A DNA stretch of 64,000 nt from NCBI RefSeq assembly GCF_029674545.1, contig NZ_CP121354.1, positions 806,001-870,000 on the forward strand, in the 5' to 3' direction. The stretch is from Mesorhizobium sp. WSM4904. Lineage in GTDB: Bacteria; Pseudomonadota; Alphaproteobacteria; Rhizobiales; Rhizobiaceae. Shown here piece by piece: positions 54,241 to 63,507 of the stretch. Position numbers and translations under genes: made by a program. The notes under the pieces are model-generated. The model was not told the DNA's origin. It did not search any database and worked only from the letters and a program-made list of their open reading frames with translations. Positions within the stretch are counted from its first letter, which is position 1. Each line of letters opens with the position of its first letter.

Positions 54241-54423
54241 CGTCATCCTATGGCGGAGCAAGGAGCGAAGCGACGCGGCGCAGACCATAGGATCCAGCCG
54301 TGACCTGGGAGCACCGTCCGCGGCGAAGAATTCTGCTCCGCAGCATTCTTCGGCCGAGGTCACGGCATGGATTCCAGGGTCTTCGCGACGCCGCTTCGCG
54401 GCTGCTCCGCCCTGGAATGACGA
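54241..54423. repeat. Double-palindrome element, family A copy 10
   Basis: The left stem is ATCCTATGG/CCATAGGAT, a double change from the common ATCCTAGGG/CCCTAGGAT that preserves pairing. The right stem is ATTCCAGGG/CCCTGGAAT with inner GCCGC-TTC-GCGGC. GGCCAATCCCCAGCG follows at about 54440. The remaining bases to 54576 are secB leader. Confidence 0.9.
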
Positions 54424-54576
54424 GGTTGGAGCGCTTTGGCCAATCCCCAGCGTTTGCGCTTCCCGTTCCGTCTGCCGATAAAGGCAGCAAAACTTGTTTT
54501 GTCCTGCCGAGCATGGTAGCGAACCCGCGATTTCAATCCGGTCAGCAATGCTGCCCAGGCAAAAGGACAAAGGCTC

Positions 54577-55068
54577 ATGGCCAGCAACGATGACGCCGCC
54601 GCCAATGGCAACGGCAACCAGGCACAGCCCTCGCTCAACGTGCTTGCGCAATATGTGAAGGACCTGTCCTTCGAAAGCCCTGGAGCGCCGAACTCGCTGC
54701 GCGGCCGCGACAAGGCGCCCGGCATCGCCATCAACGTCAACGTCAACGCCAATCCGCTTTCGGACAAGCAGTTCGACGTCAATCTGACGTTGAACGCCAA
54801 GGCCTCCTTCGATCAGGAAGTGCTGTTCAACGTCGAGCTGGTCTATGGCGGCGTCTTCGCCATCAGCGGCTTCCCGCAGGAGCACATGCTGCCGATCCTG
54901 TTCATCGAGTGCCCGCGGCTTCTGTTTCCCTTCGCCCGTCAGATCATCGCGGACGCCACCCGCAATGGCGGCTTCCCGCCGCTGATGCTCGACCCGATCG
55001 ATTTCGCGCAGATGTTCCAGCAGCGCATCGCCGAGGACCAGGCCGCGAGCAAGGTCCAGGTGAGCTGA
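54577..55068 (+). CDS. secB: Protein-export chaperone SecB
   Basis: A 163-residue SecB, the tetrameric cytoplasmic chaperone that keeps preproteins unfolded and hands them to SecA. Family blocks: [20 protein letters not shown] (residues about 20-39), [20 protein letters not shown] and [20 protein letters not shown], followed by [12 protein letters not shown]. The ATG at 54577 follows AAAGG. A stem-loop terminator follows the stop. The position between fxsA and dnaQ matches the conserved Rhizobiales order. Confidence 0.97.
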   Translation: MASNDDAAANGNGNQAQPSLNVLAQYVKDLSFESPGAPNSLRGRDKAPGIAINVNVNANPLSDKQFDVNLTLNAKASFDQEVLFNVELVYGGVFAISGFPQEHMLPILFIECPRLLFPFARQIIADATRNGGFPPLMLDPIDFAQMFQQRIAEDQAASKVQVS

Positions 55069-55093
55069 GACAGGCTTGGCCGGTTGGTCGAGA

Positions 55094-55119
55094 AGCCCGG
55101 CCTAGCGCCGGGCTTTTAT
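55094..55119 (+). terminator. Rho-independent terminator after secB
   Basis: AGCCCGGC and GCCGGGCT form an eight-base stem with a short CTAGC-containing loop, followed immediately by TTTATTTT. Typical intrinsic terminator, about 25 bases after the secB stop. Confidence 0.85.
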
Positions 55120-55159
55120 TTTCTTCGACCTTCGCGAATTGCCGCTACGACAGCTCGCT

Positions 55160-55318
55160 CGTCATCCTAGGGCGGAGCAAGGAGCGAAGCGACGCAGCGC
55201 AGACCCTAGGATCCATGCCGTTACGCTAAAGCATTGCAACGGTTACAGAATTTTGCACCGTTGCACTCTGCGGCGACGGTCACGGCATGGATACTCGGGT
55301 CAAGCCCGAGTATGACGA
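55160..55318. repeat. Double-palindrome element, family A copy 11
   Basis: A full left half with stem ATCCTAGGG/CCCTAGGAT. The right half is cut down to ATACTCGGG-TCAAG-CCCGAGTAT, the same short type seen in the left half of copy 6. It is the first of two copies in the 584-base secB-dnaQ gap. The 120 bases between them contain GTAGGTTGGCG and CTCAACCTAC but no gene. Confidence 0.88.
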
Positions 55319-55441
55319 AAGAATGGGCGATACAGCTAACCGCGTAGGTTGGCGCCAACGAGCAAGTGCTCAACCTACAGCCGCTTATTGTTGGCTCGGC
55401 TGGCTCCGACCTTCGCGATTTGCCATGACGAATCGTCCGGC

Positions 55442-55598
55442 CGTCATCCTAGGGCGGAGCAAGGAGCGAAGCGACGCGCGCAGACCCTAGGATCCATGCC
55501 GTTACGCTAAGGCGTTGCGACGGTTACAGAATTCTGCACCGTTGCACTCTACGGCAAGGGTCATGGCATGGATACCGGGTCAAGCCCGAGTATGACGA
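55442..55598. repeat. Double-palindrome element, family A copy 12
   Basis: Nearly identical to copy 11, about 280 bases away and in the same orientation, so probably a local duplication. The left stem is ATCCTAGGG/CCCTAGGAT; the right short stem has lost one base (ATACCGGG against CCCGAGTAT). It lies just before the dnaQ stop codon. Confidence 0.88.
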
Positions 55599-55652
55599 AT
55601 TCATGAGGGTTTCCGCTAGCTAATCTCCGAGGTAGGCACCAGAAGCGGCCGC

Positions 55653-56357
55653 TCAACCGGCAGCCACCTTCAGCCACAACGCCTTTTCGCCGAGCGTGCC
55701 GACGAGGCCGGCATGGGCAGCGCGATCCGCCTCTGTGAGGCGCGGCGGCAGGGCGATCGGCCTCGCGCCGATCGAGATGTCGATATCGGCCACCTCGCCG
55801 GCGCCGTTCATCTGCACGGCCACGGTCTCGAGGACCAGCGCCGCCTGCTTGCCGCCGATGAGCTCGATGTAGACCTCGGCCAGCAATTCGGAGTCGAGCA
55901 GCGCGCCATGCTTGGTGCGGCGGGTGTTGTCGATGCCGTAGCGCCGGCAAAGCGCATCCAGCGAATTCGGGCCCATCGGATGCTTGCGGCGCGCCAGCGC
56001 CAGCGTGTCGACGATGCGGCCGGGATCGATGGCCGGATGGTCGAGCCGGCTGAATTCGAGGTTGAGGAAACCGATGTCGAACGCGGCGTTGTGGGCGATC
56101 AGCTTGGCGCCGTCGGTGAAGGCCAGCCATTCGTCGGCGATTTCGGCGAAGGTCGGCTTGCCGACCAGATCGGCTGCGCTGATGCCGTGCACGGCCTGCG
56201 CCTCGGCATGAATGGCGCGCCCCTGCGGATTGATGAATTTGTGGAAGGTGCGGCCGGTCGGGAAGCGATTGACCAGCTCGACGCCGCCGAGCTCGATGAT
56301 GCGGTCGTCGCGCAGATCGAGGCCGGTGGTTTCGGTATCGAAGATGATCTCACGCAT
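55653..56357 (-). CDS. dnaQ: DNA polymerase III epsilon subunit (proofreading exonuclease)
   Basis: A 234-residue DEDDh exonuclease. Exo I is REIIFDTETTGLD at residues 2-14, Exo II is in LIAHNAAFDIGFLNLEF (about residues 93-109) and Exo III in GALLDSELLAEVYIEL, with the catalytic His in RRTKHGALLD. The C-terminus (KALWLKVAAG) is the region that contacts the alpha subunit. The ATG at 56357 gives the standard N-terminus. Last gene of the ppsR-maf-aroE-coaE-dnaQ series running away from the putative origin. Confidence 0.96.
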   Translation of the reverse strand: MREIIFDTETTGLDLRDDRIIELGGVELVNRFPTGRTFHKFINPQGRAIHAEAQAVHGISAADLVGKPTFAEIADEWLAFTDGAKLIAHNAAFDIGFLNLEFSRLDHPAIDPGRIVDTLALARRKHPMGPNSLDALCRRYGIDNTRRTKHGALLDSELLAEVYIELIGGKQAALVLETVAVQMNGAGEVADIDISIGARPIALPPRLTEADRAAHAGLVGTLGEKALWLKVAAG

Positions 56358-56465
56358 TTCGAATCAGCCTGCTCCAAGCGAGCAGAATCATACACCGGAA
56401 CAAAATGGCAATGGGGCCTACTGACAACAGGCGTCAGGAAGCGTTTTTGTCGGACTTATCCCCGG

Positions 56466-57071
56466 TCAATTCTTGGCCATCGTCAAATCGCTGACGACGG
56501 CGGCGACCGCCGCCCGCGCGGCGTCAAAACCATGGCCGGTGTCGACGATGAAATCGGCCTGACGGCGCTTCTCGGCGTCCGGGACCTGCTTGGCAAGGAT
56601 GGAGGCGAATTTCTCCTCGCTCATGCCGGGCCTTTCGAGCACACGGGCGCGCTGCACCTCGGCAGGCGCGGTGACGACCACGACCTTGTCGACGCGGTTG
56701 CGTCCGCCTGTTTCGAACAGCAGCGGGATGTCGAGCACGGCGAGCGGCGCGCCGGCGGCACGGTGCCTGGCCAGGAACGCATCGGCATCGGCGCGCACCA
56801 GCGGATGGATGATCGCCTCGAGCTTCTTCAGCGCGGCGGGATCGCCCAGCACCTTCTCGGCCAGCCGGGCGCGATCGACCACGCCCGCCTTCGTCGTGCC
56901 GGGAAAGGCCGCTTCGACCAGAGGCGCCGCCTTGCCGGCATAGAGCCGATGCACGGTCTCGTCCGAATCATGCACCGGCACGCCGGCCTCGGCGAACATT
57001 TTTGCGGTGGTCGACTTACCCATGCCGATCGATCCGGTGAGGCCGAGCACGATCATGGCTTTGCCCGCCAT
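56466..57071 (-). CDS. coaE: Dephospho-CoA kinase
   Basis: A 201-residue kinase making the last step of coenzyme A synthesis. The P-loop GLTGSIGMGKSTTAKMF is near residue 10, the DxD-like region is PVHDSDETVHRLYAG and the lid region lies around VLDIPLLFETGGRNRVDKVV. Translation starts at 57071 or at a Met five codons later that gives MIVLGLTGSIG, the more usual N-terminus. It begins one base after the aroE stop, so the two are cotranscribed. Confidence 0.95.
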   Translation of the reverse strand: MAGKAMIVLGLTGSIGMGKSTTAKMFAEAGVPVHDSDETVHRLYAGKAAPLVEAAFPGTTKAGVVDRARLAEKVLGDPAALKKLEAIIHPLVRADADAFLARHRAAGAPLAVLDIPLLFETGGRNRVDKVVVVTAPAEVQRARVLERPGMSEEKFASILAKQVPDAEKRRQADFIVDTGHGFDAARAAVAAVVSDLTMAKN

Positions 57072-57072
57072 C

Positions 57073-57906
57073 TCAATGCGTTTCGATATCGGCGACGATC
57101 ATGCGCCGCAATTCGGGCGTGACTTCCGGCCGCTTGCCGAACCAGCGCTCGAAACCGGGCACCGCCTGATGCAGCAGCATGCCGAGGCCATCGACCGTCT
57201 TCAGGCCGCGCGCTCTGGCCGCGGCCAGAAGCGGCGTCTCCAGCGGCACATAGACGATGTCGGTGACGATGGCATGGCCGGGCAGACCCGCCGGATCGGC
57301 GGCGAGGGTTTCGTTGCCGTGCATGCCGAGCGCGGTGGTGTTGATGAGCAGGCCGGCATCGGCAAGCAGTTCGCCGGCCGCACCGGTGCCATGCGCGGAA
57401 ACGCCGGCGCCGAAGCGGTCGGCGAGTTCCTCAGCCCTTGCCAGCGTGCGGTTGACGATGCGGATGTCGCCCACACCGCGCTGCTTCAGCGCGTGGATGA
57501 CCGCGCGGGACGCGCCGCCCGCGCCTAGCACCACGGCCGGCCCGTTCGCCGCCCAGCCAGGGGCGTGTTCGTCGAGATTGCCGGCAAAGCCGAGACCGTC
57601 GGTGTTGCCGCCCCACAAGATACCGTCTTCCAGCCACAGCGTGTTGACCGCGCCTATCGCCTCGGCCGCGTCGTCGCGGCGTTCGACCAGGGCAAAGGCC
57701 GCTTCCTTGTGCGGTATGGTGACGTTGCCGCCGCGATAGCCATTCTCGCCCAGCGATTTCAGGAACACGGCGAAGTCGTCCGGCGCGACGTCGATCGCGT
57801 GGTAGCTGCCGTCGATGCCGTATTTCGCCAGCCAGTAGCCGTGAATCTTCGGCGATCGCGAATGCGCGATCGGATGGCCGGTGACAAAAGCCTTTCGTTC
57901 AGCCAT
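57073..57906 (-). CDS. aroE: Shikimate dehydrogenase
   Basis: A 277-residue NADP-dependent enzyme of the shikimate pathway. Substrate-binding [16 protein letters not shown] is at residues 11-26, [15 protein letters not shown] carries the catalytic Lys, [13 protein letters not shown] and GGNTDGLGF follow, and the nucleotide loop is [16 protein letters not shown]. The NADP-selective NRT motif ([12 protein letters not shown]) is present. It overlaps maf by eight bases and is followed immediately by coaE. Confidence 0.96.
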   Translation of the reverse strand: MAERKAFVTGHPIAHSRSPKIHGYWLAKYGIDGSYHAIDVAPDDFAVFLKSLGENGYRGGNVTIPHKEAAFALVERRDDAAEAIGAVNTLWLEDGILWGGNTDGLGFAGNLDEHAPGWAANGPAVVLGAGGASRAVIHALKQRGVGDIRIVNRTLARAEELADRFGAGVSAHGTGAAGELLADAGLLINTTALGMHGNETLAADPAGLPGHAIVTDIVYVPLETPLLAAARARGLKTVDGLGMLLHQAVPGFERWFGKRPEVTPELRRMIVADIETH

Positions 57907-58510
57907 CGATCGCTCCCAGCGCGCGCAGCTCCTTCAGCACCGGCAGGAGCGGCAGGCCGACGATCGTGAAATAGTCGCCTTCGATCTTTTCGAAGAGCTG
58001 GATGCCCTCGCCCTCGATCTGGTAGGCGCCGACACTTGCCAAAGCCTTGGCGCCGACGCGCGCCAGGTGCCGGCCGATGAAGACGGGATCGAGCTTGCGC
58101 ATGGTCAGGCCGGCGACGCCGACATGGCGCCACAGAACTTCGCCGTTGCGGCAGAGCACGGCGGCGCTGTTCAGCTGATGCGTCTTGCCGGAGAGCGCGA
58201 GCAGGTGGCGACGCGCGCTTTCCATGTCGGCCGGCTTGTGGAAGATCTCGTCACCGAGCGACAGCGTCTGGTCGCAGCCGAGCACCAGCGCGCCCGGTCT
58301 GCGCTCGCTGACCTCGGTCGCCTTGGCTTCGGCCAGGATCGCAGCGACATCTTCGGGAGACACGCCGCTGTCCTGCAAAGGCGCCTCGAGCGCCCGCTCG
58401 TCGACGTCGGCCGGCACCGCCTCGATGTCGAGCCCGGCATTGACGAGCATCGCCTTGCGGAACGGGCTGCCCGAAGCGAGTATGATTTTCTCGGCCATGG
58501 TTTTCGCCAA
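57899..58510 (-). CDS. maf: Maf-family nucleotide pyrophosphatase
   Basis: A 203-residue Maf protein, a house-cleaning pyrophosphatase for modified or canonical pyrimidine nucleotides, linked to arrest of division in Bacillus. The family N-terminus [19 protein letters not shown] (about residues 9-27) is followed by [20 protein letters not shown] and [20 protein letters not shown] with FTIVGLPL. The second Met (58498, [11 protein letters not shown]) is a likely start. The downstream end overlaps aroE. A family A repeat separates it from ppsR. Confidence 0.95.
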   Translation of the reverse strand: MAKTMAEKIILASGSPFRKAMLVNAGLDIEAVPADVDERALEAPLQDSGVSPEDVAAILAEAKATEVSERRPGALVLGCDQTLSLGDEIFHKPADMESARRHLLALSGKTHQLNSAAVLCRNGEVLWRHVGVAGLTMRKLDPVFIGRHLARVGAKALASVGAYQIEGEGIQLFEKIEGDYFTIVGLPLLPVLKELRALGAIDG

Positions 58511-58625
58511 CTAGCTCCCTTTGTTGGTTCCGGCCGGTTGGGCGCTTTGCCGGCGACCGAGATTCCATTGCTGGTCCGTTGCGCCAGCACAAACCGTGGA
58601 GATTAGCCGGAGCCATCTCCAACGT

Positions 58626-58809
58626 CGTCATCCTAGGGCGAAGCAGGAGCGAAGCTCCGTCGCGGAGACCCTAGGATCCATGCCGTTCACTCGATCGAAG
58701 AGCGCAACGGAGCAGAATTCTGCATCGTCGCAACGCTTCGGCGTCACGGCATGGATCCTGGGGTCTGCGCCGCGTCGCTTCGCTCCTTGCTGCGCCCCAG
58801 GATGACGAA
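58626..58809. repeat. Double-palindrome element, family A copy 13
   Basis: The left stem is ATCCTAGGG/CCCTAGGAT with inner GGAGC-GAA-GCTCC, and the right stem is ATCCTGGGG/CCCCAGGAT. CGGCCAATCTCCAAGG follows at about 58824. It lies in the 401-base ppsR-maf gap, so the gene series is not a single uninterrupted operon. Nothing else is recognised in that gap. Confidence 0.9.
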
Positions 58810-58911
58810 GCGATGGGCGTTTCGGCCAATCTCCAAGGCATGCGATCCGTCGTGACTTTTCGATCTACCCGGCGACAGTGGCAGGTCCACCCTCACCCGG
58901 CTCGATCTCCG

Positions 58912-59733
58912 TTATCTCGTCTTTCCGCGCAGGGCAACGATGGCCGCGGCCGTCTCCTCGATCGAGCGCCGGCTGACGTCGATCATCGGCCAGCCATGTT
59001 TCGTGCATAGCTGGCGTGCATAGGCGAGCTCCTCGTTGATCGCGGCGCGGTCGACATAGTCGGTCGAAACATAGGGTGCGGTGTTGCCGAGGATGCGGTT
59101 CTGGCGGACATGCGAGATGCGCTCGGCGGTGGCGACAAGGCCGACGATCAGCGGCGTCTTGGCGGCGATCAGGCTTTCCGGCAACGGCACGCCGAGCACG
59201 ATCGGAATGTTGGCGGTCTTGATGCCGCGATTGGCGAGATAGATGCTGGTCGGCGTCTTCGAGGTGCGCGAGATGCCGATCAGCACGATATCGGCATCGT
59301 CCATGTTCGCCGGAAGCTGGCCGTCGTCATGCTCCATGGTGAAGTTCAGCGCATCGATGCGGCGGAAATATTCGGCGTCGAGCACATGCTGGGCGCCGAC
59401 GCGCCGCCCGGCAGGCGTGCCGAGATAGGATTGGAAGACGCTGAGCACGGGTTCCAGCACCGAGACGCAAGGCAGGCCCATGGCGGCGCAGCGCTCGTCG
59501 ATGCTGCGCGCCAGCTTCTGGTCGACGACCGTATAGAGAATGATGCCGGGCTCTTCCTCGATATCCTCGAACACCTTGGCGACCTGCTTTTCGGTGCGGA
59601 TCAGCGGATAGATGTGCTCGATGGCGCGCGCATCCTTGTATTGGGCGGACGCGGCGCGGCCGGCCGCCAGCAGGGTCTCGCCGGTGGCGTCGGAAATCAG
59701 ATGCAGGTGGAAGAAGCTTTGCGGTTTGTTCAC
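58912..59733 (-). CDS. ppsR: Pyruvate,phosphate/water dikinase regulatory protein (kinase-pyrophosphorylase)
   Basis: A 273-residue DUF299 protein that phosphorylates and dephosphorylates PEP synthase or PPDK. The N-terminus [21 protein letters not shown] is diagnostic; the P-loop-like region is [20 protein letters not shown] (about residues 148-167), and [17 protein letters not shown] follows. The start is a GTG at 59733 (VNKPQSFF); a longer frame to 59868 enters the putative origin. One DnaA-box-like sequence overlaps this start. It is the first gene left of the putative origin, the same position as its homologue in other Rhizobiales. Confidence 0.93.
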   Translation of the reverse strand: MNKPQSFFHLHLISDATGETLLAAGRAASAQYKDARAIEHIYPLIRTEKQVAKVFEDIEEEPGIILYTVVDQKLARSIDERCAAMGLPCVSVLEPVLSVFQSYLGTPAGRRVGAQHVLDAEYFRRIDALNFTMEHDDGQLPANMDDADIVLIGISRTSKTPTSIYLANRGIKTANIPIVLGVPLPESLIAAKTPLIVGLVATAERISHVRQNRILGNTAPYVSTDYVDRAAINEELAYARQLCTKHGWPMIDVSRRSIEETAAAIVALRGKTR

Positions 59734-60115
59734 AGGGGGTGGTTCCAGACTGTGGGCAATTGTGGACAAGGCTGGATGAGGAAGCCTGGTCGCTGAGGGC
59801 GACTGTATCAGATGGCACCTTGTCCACAATTCGCCCTGCTGTAGGCTTTGTCGCGGCGCTGGGGACAAAACTGGGGATCAACTTTTCTTGGGCGATATCG
59901 TCCACAGCGCAAGACCTGGTGCGGGAATGCCAAGCCGCTGACTCGAAAGCCGGAATCCGATTCTTCCCCAGATCCCTCCAATTTGCGAATGAGGCCGCGC
60001 GACAATATGCTGACTGGCCTTTTCGAGCGGCAGGCGGGACAGGTCGCAACCACCACAACCAACAGACTCTTAGAATCAGAAGACTCTTTAAAAATAGATA
60101 TTTGATTTAAGAGAC
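59726..60115. other. Probable chromosomal replication origin (oriC), hemE-linked type
   Basis: A non-coding gap between divergent ppsR and hemE. DnaA-box-like 9-mers: TTGTTCACA (59726-59734), TTGCCCACA on the minus strand (59751-59759), TTGTCCACA on the minus strand (59761-59769), TTGTCCACA (59820-59828) and TCGTCCACA (59898-59906). Nearby GGGGACAAA and GGGGATCAA resemble weaker sites. An AT-rich stretch with TCTTTAAAAATAGATATTTG follows at about 60085-60110 and could be the unwinding region. Chromosomal origins of Caulobacter and Sinorhizobium lie next to hemE. Genes on both sides mostly point away. Not tested by skew analysis here. Confidence 0.7.
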
Positions 60116-60118
60116 AGC

Positions 60119-60212
60119 GCATGACCCCGAACCGGAGGTTCGGAAAGGATCATGCGCCAGATGATAAGTGCTACAGCGTCCTTTGCGTGTCTTAGGACGC
60201 GCGGCGCTGTAG
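60119..60212. repeat. Composite hairpin pair before hemE (family E copy 4 plus long stem-loop)
   Basis: First, GCATGACCCCGAACC and GGTTCGGAAAGGATCATGC-like arms form an inverted repeat with a CGGAGG loop (60119-60157). Second, CTACAGCGTCC and GGACGC...GCGCTGTAG form a long stem-loop (about 60170-60212). The hemE ATG follows 19 bases later. The same E-plus-hairpin order occurs at 39.4 kb. Confidence 0.7.
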
Positions 60213-60230
60213 AGAGAGGGCGCGGACTGA

Positions 60231-61259
60231 ATGCCTGGGAAACGGATCATGCTGGACGTCCTCAAGGGCGAGACGGTTTCACCGCCGCCGCTCTGGATGA
60301 TGCGTCAGGCAGGCCGTTATCTCCCTGAGTATCGCGAGACCCGGAAACGAGCCGGATCCTTCCTCGACCTCTGCTACGATCCCGACCTTGCCGTCGAAGT
60401 GACGCTGCAGCCGATCGAACGCTTCGGCTTCGATGCCTCGATCCTGTTCTCCGACATCCTCGTCGTTCCCAATGCGCTCGGACGGGAAGTCCGCTTCGAA
60501 GAGGGACATGGGCCGATCCTGAAGCCGATTGCCGCGGCTGAGATTCCAGCTCTGAACGGCGAAACGTTTCACGTGAATCTCGAACCGGTCTACGAAACGG
60601 TCCGTCGGCTGCGCGCGAAGCTGCCGGACCAAACGACGCTGATCGGCTTCTGCGGCGCGCCCTGGACGGTGGCGACCTATATGATTGCCGGCCACGGCAC
60701 GCCGGACCAGGGGCCGGCGCGGCTTTTCGCCTATCGCGAGCCGGAGGCTTTCGCGCGGCTTCTGAAGATACTGGCCGACTATTCGGCCGCGTATCTCATC
60801 CGTCAGATCGAGGCAGGCGCCGATGTGGTGCAGATTTTCGACTCGTGGTCGGGCGTGCTCGACGAGGCTTCCTTCGAGGCGTTCTGCGTCGAACCGGTGG
60901 CGGAGATCGTGCGTCAGGTGATGGCGGCATATCCCGATGTGCCGGTGATCGGCTTTCCAAAAGGCGCCGGCGAGCGCTATCGCGAGTACAGGAAGAAGAC
61001 GGGCATCACCGGTCTCGGCCTCGACTGGACGGTGCCGTTGTCGATGGCGAAGGAGCTGCAAGGTGAAGGCGCGGTGCAGGGAAATCTCGACCCGTTGCGG
61101 CTGGTCGCCGGCGGCAAGGCGCTGGCCGACGGCGTCGACGCCATTCTTCGCACGCTGGGCGGCGGACCGCTGATCTTCAATCTCGGCCATGGCATCACGC
61201 CGGAAACGCCGGTGGCGCATGTCGAGGCCATGGTGAAAATGGTGAGGAGCCGAGGATGA
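60231..61259 (+). CDS. hemE: Uroporphyrinogen decarboxylase
   Basis: A 342-residue cytoplasmic enzyme converting uroporphyrinogen III to coproporphyrinogen III in heme synthesis. The substrate-site motif [18 protein letters not shown] is at residues 19-36, [12 protein letters not shown] carries the conserved Asp, [14 protein letters not shown] is at about residue 140, and GNLDPLRL lies near the end. The ATG at 60231 follows AGAGAGAGGG. The stop overlaps the hemJ start (ATGA). First gene to the right of the putative origin. Confidence 0.97.
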   Translation: MPGKRIMLDVLKGETVSPPPLWMMRQAGRYLPEYRETRKRAGSFLDLCYDPDLAVEVTLQPIERFGFDASILFSDILVVPNALGREVRFEEGHGPILKPIAAAEIPALNGETFHVNLEPVYETVRRLRAKLPDQTTLIGFCGAPWTVATYMIAGHGTPDQGPARLFAYREPEAFARLLKILADYSAAYLIRQIEAGADVVQIFDSWSGVLDEASFEAFCVEPVAEIVRQVMAAYPDVPVIGFPKGAGERYREYRKKTGITGLGLDWTVPLSMAKELQGEGAVQGNLDPLRLVAGGKALADGVDAILRTLGGGPLIFNLGHGITPETPVAHVEAMVKMVRSRG

Positions 61260-61792
61260 CCGGCAAGAGCGACGATAACAGCGCCGGCCAGGCGATGAAG
61301 CGCATGACGATCGGCATTGTCGTTCTCGTCGTGCTGACCGCCCTGCTCTACCTCACAGCACCCGACAGCTTCTATCCCTGGGCGAAGGCGATCCATGTCA
61401 TTGCCGTCATCTCCTGGATGGCCGGCATGCTCTATCTGCCGCGGCTTTTCGTCTATCACGTCGAAGCCGAGAAGGGCTCCGTGCAGTCCGAGACCTTCAA
61501 GGTGATGGAGCGCCGGCTGCTGAGGGCGATCATCAATCCGGCGATGACCCTGACTTGGGTCTTCGGCCTCTGGCTCGCCTGGAAAGGCTTTGGATTCCAG
61601 GGCGGCTGGCTGCACGCCAAGATCCTCGCGGTGCTGTTGCTTTCAGGCCTGCATGGCTATCTCGCCGGGGCGGTGAGAAAATTTGCCGAGGACCGAAACG
61701 AAAAGCCGGCGAGGCACTGGCGGATCGTCAATGAAATCCCCACATTGCTGATGATCGTCATCGTCATCCTGGTCGTCGTGAAGCCGTTCTGA
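61256..61792 (+). CDS. hemJ: HemJ-type protoporphyrinogen oxidase
   Basis: A 178-residue membrane protein of the HemJ family, which oxidises protoporphyrinogen IX in bacteria lacking HemY/HemG. Four to five hydrophobic segments are visible, including [18 protein letters not shown] and [15 protein letters not shown] at the end. Conserved motifs: [27 protein letters not shown] (presented here by its key residues His at about 44 and Tyr/His at about 62) and [11 protein letters not shown]. It overlaps hemE by four bases and precedes rho, the conserved alphaproteobacterial order. Confidence 0.94.
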   Translation: MTGKSDDNSAGQAMKRMTIGIVVLVVLTALLYLTAPDSFYPWAKAIHVIAVISWMAGMLYLPRLFVYHVEAEKGSVQSETFKVMERRLLRAIINPAMTLTWVFGLWLAWKGFGFQGGWLHAKILAVLLLSGLHGYLAGAVRKFAEDRNEKPARHWRIVNEIPTLLMIVIVILVVVKPF

Positions 61793-61814
61793 GGCTTCCC
61801 CACACCCGGCAAAA

Positions 61815-61885
61815 GGCGGCTTGCTCTTTCAGACGACGGACGATAAAAGACGGGTCTTCCTTCCCGTCACGCGCCGCCCTTTTTT
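61815..61885 (+). terminator. Structured leader or terminator between hemJ and rho
   Basis: An outer pairing GGCGGC (61815-61820) with GCCGCC (61873-61878) encloses an inner hairpin GACGGG (61849-61854) with CCCGTC (61863-61868). A T-run follows (61880-61885). It could terminate hemEJ transcription, attenuate rho, or both; rho is known to be autoregulated in other bacteria. Confidence 0.55.
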
Positions 61886-61960
61886 CGCTTCGGCCGCGCT
61901 CGGCATTTGTCGCATACCAGCCGATATTTTCTCCCCAAAAGCCTACCCAGAGTCCATCTA

Positions 61961-63226
<1,266 letters not shown>

Positions 63227-63298
63227 TTGGGTGAGGCGGGGAGCATCCCGTTTCGGCGGAAGAAGATGGCTCCTCGGTTGGAGTGAATGGCGATTGTT

Positions 63299-63478
63299 GG
63301 CGCTGCCCCTCATTGCCCTGCCGGGCATTTCTCCCCGTGAACGGGGAGAAAGAGGCAGCTTGTACGCAGCGCTCCTTCTTGCAACGCTGGGGATTGGCGA
63401 AATCGGCGGCGATAGCGCCCTTCTCCCCGTTCACGGGGAGAAGATGGCGGCAGCCAGATGAGGGGCGGCGCCGACGCT
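63299..63478. repeat. Palindromic mosaic element, family C copy 4
   Basis: Inverted ends GCTGCCCCTCA and GATGAGGGGC, stems CTCCCCGT/ACGGGGAG with a GAAC or TTC-type loop, and GGGGATTGGCGAAATCGG in the centre. It lies between the convergent rho and DUF255 genes. Confidence 0.85.
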
Positions 63479-63507
63479 CGAAAACAGGGCATATGAGGGA
63501 TTCCGGC

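Noticed and set aside
6901..58809. The repeat families as a CRISPR array
   Set aside because: Copies are dispersed kilobases apart, are palindromic over 150-200 bases and have no regularly spaced unique spacers or cas genes.
60088..60110. A CtrA box in the putative origin
   Set aside because: Two TTAA sequences are present but 15 bases apart, not the 7 needed for the TTAA-N7-TTAA consensus.
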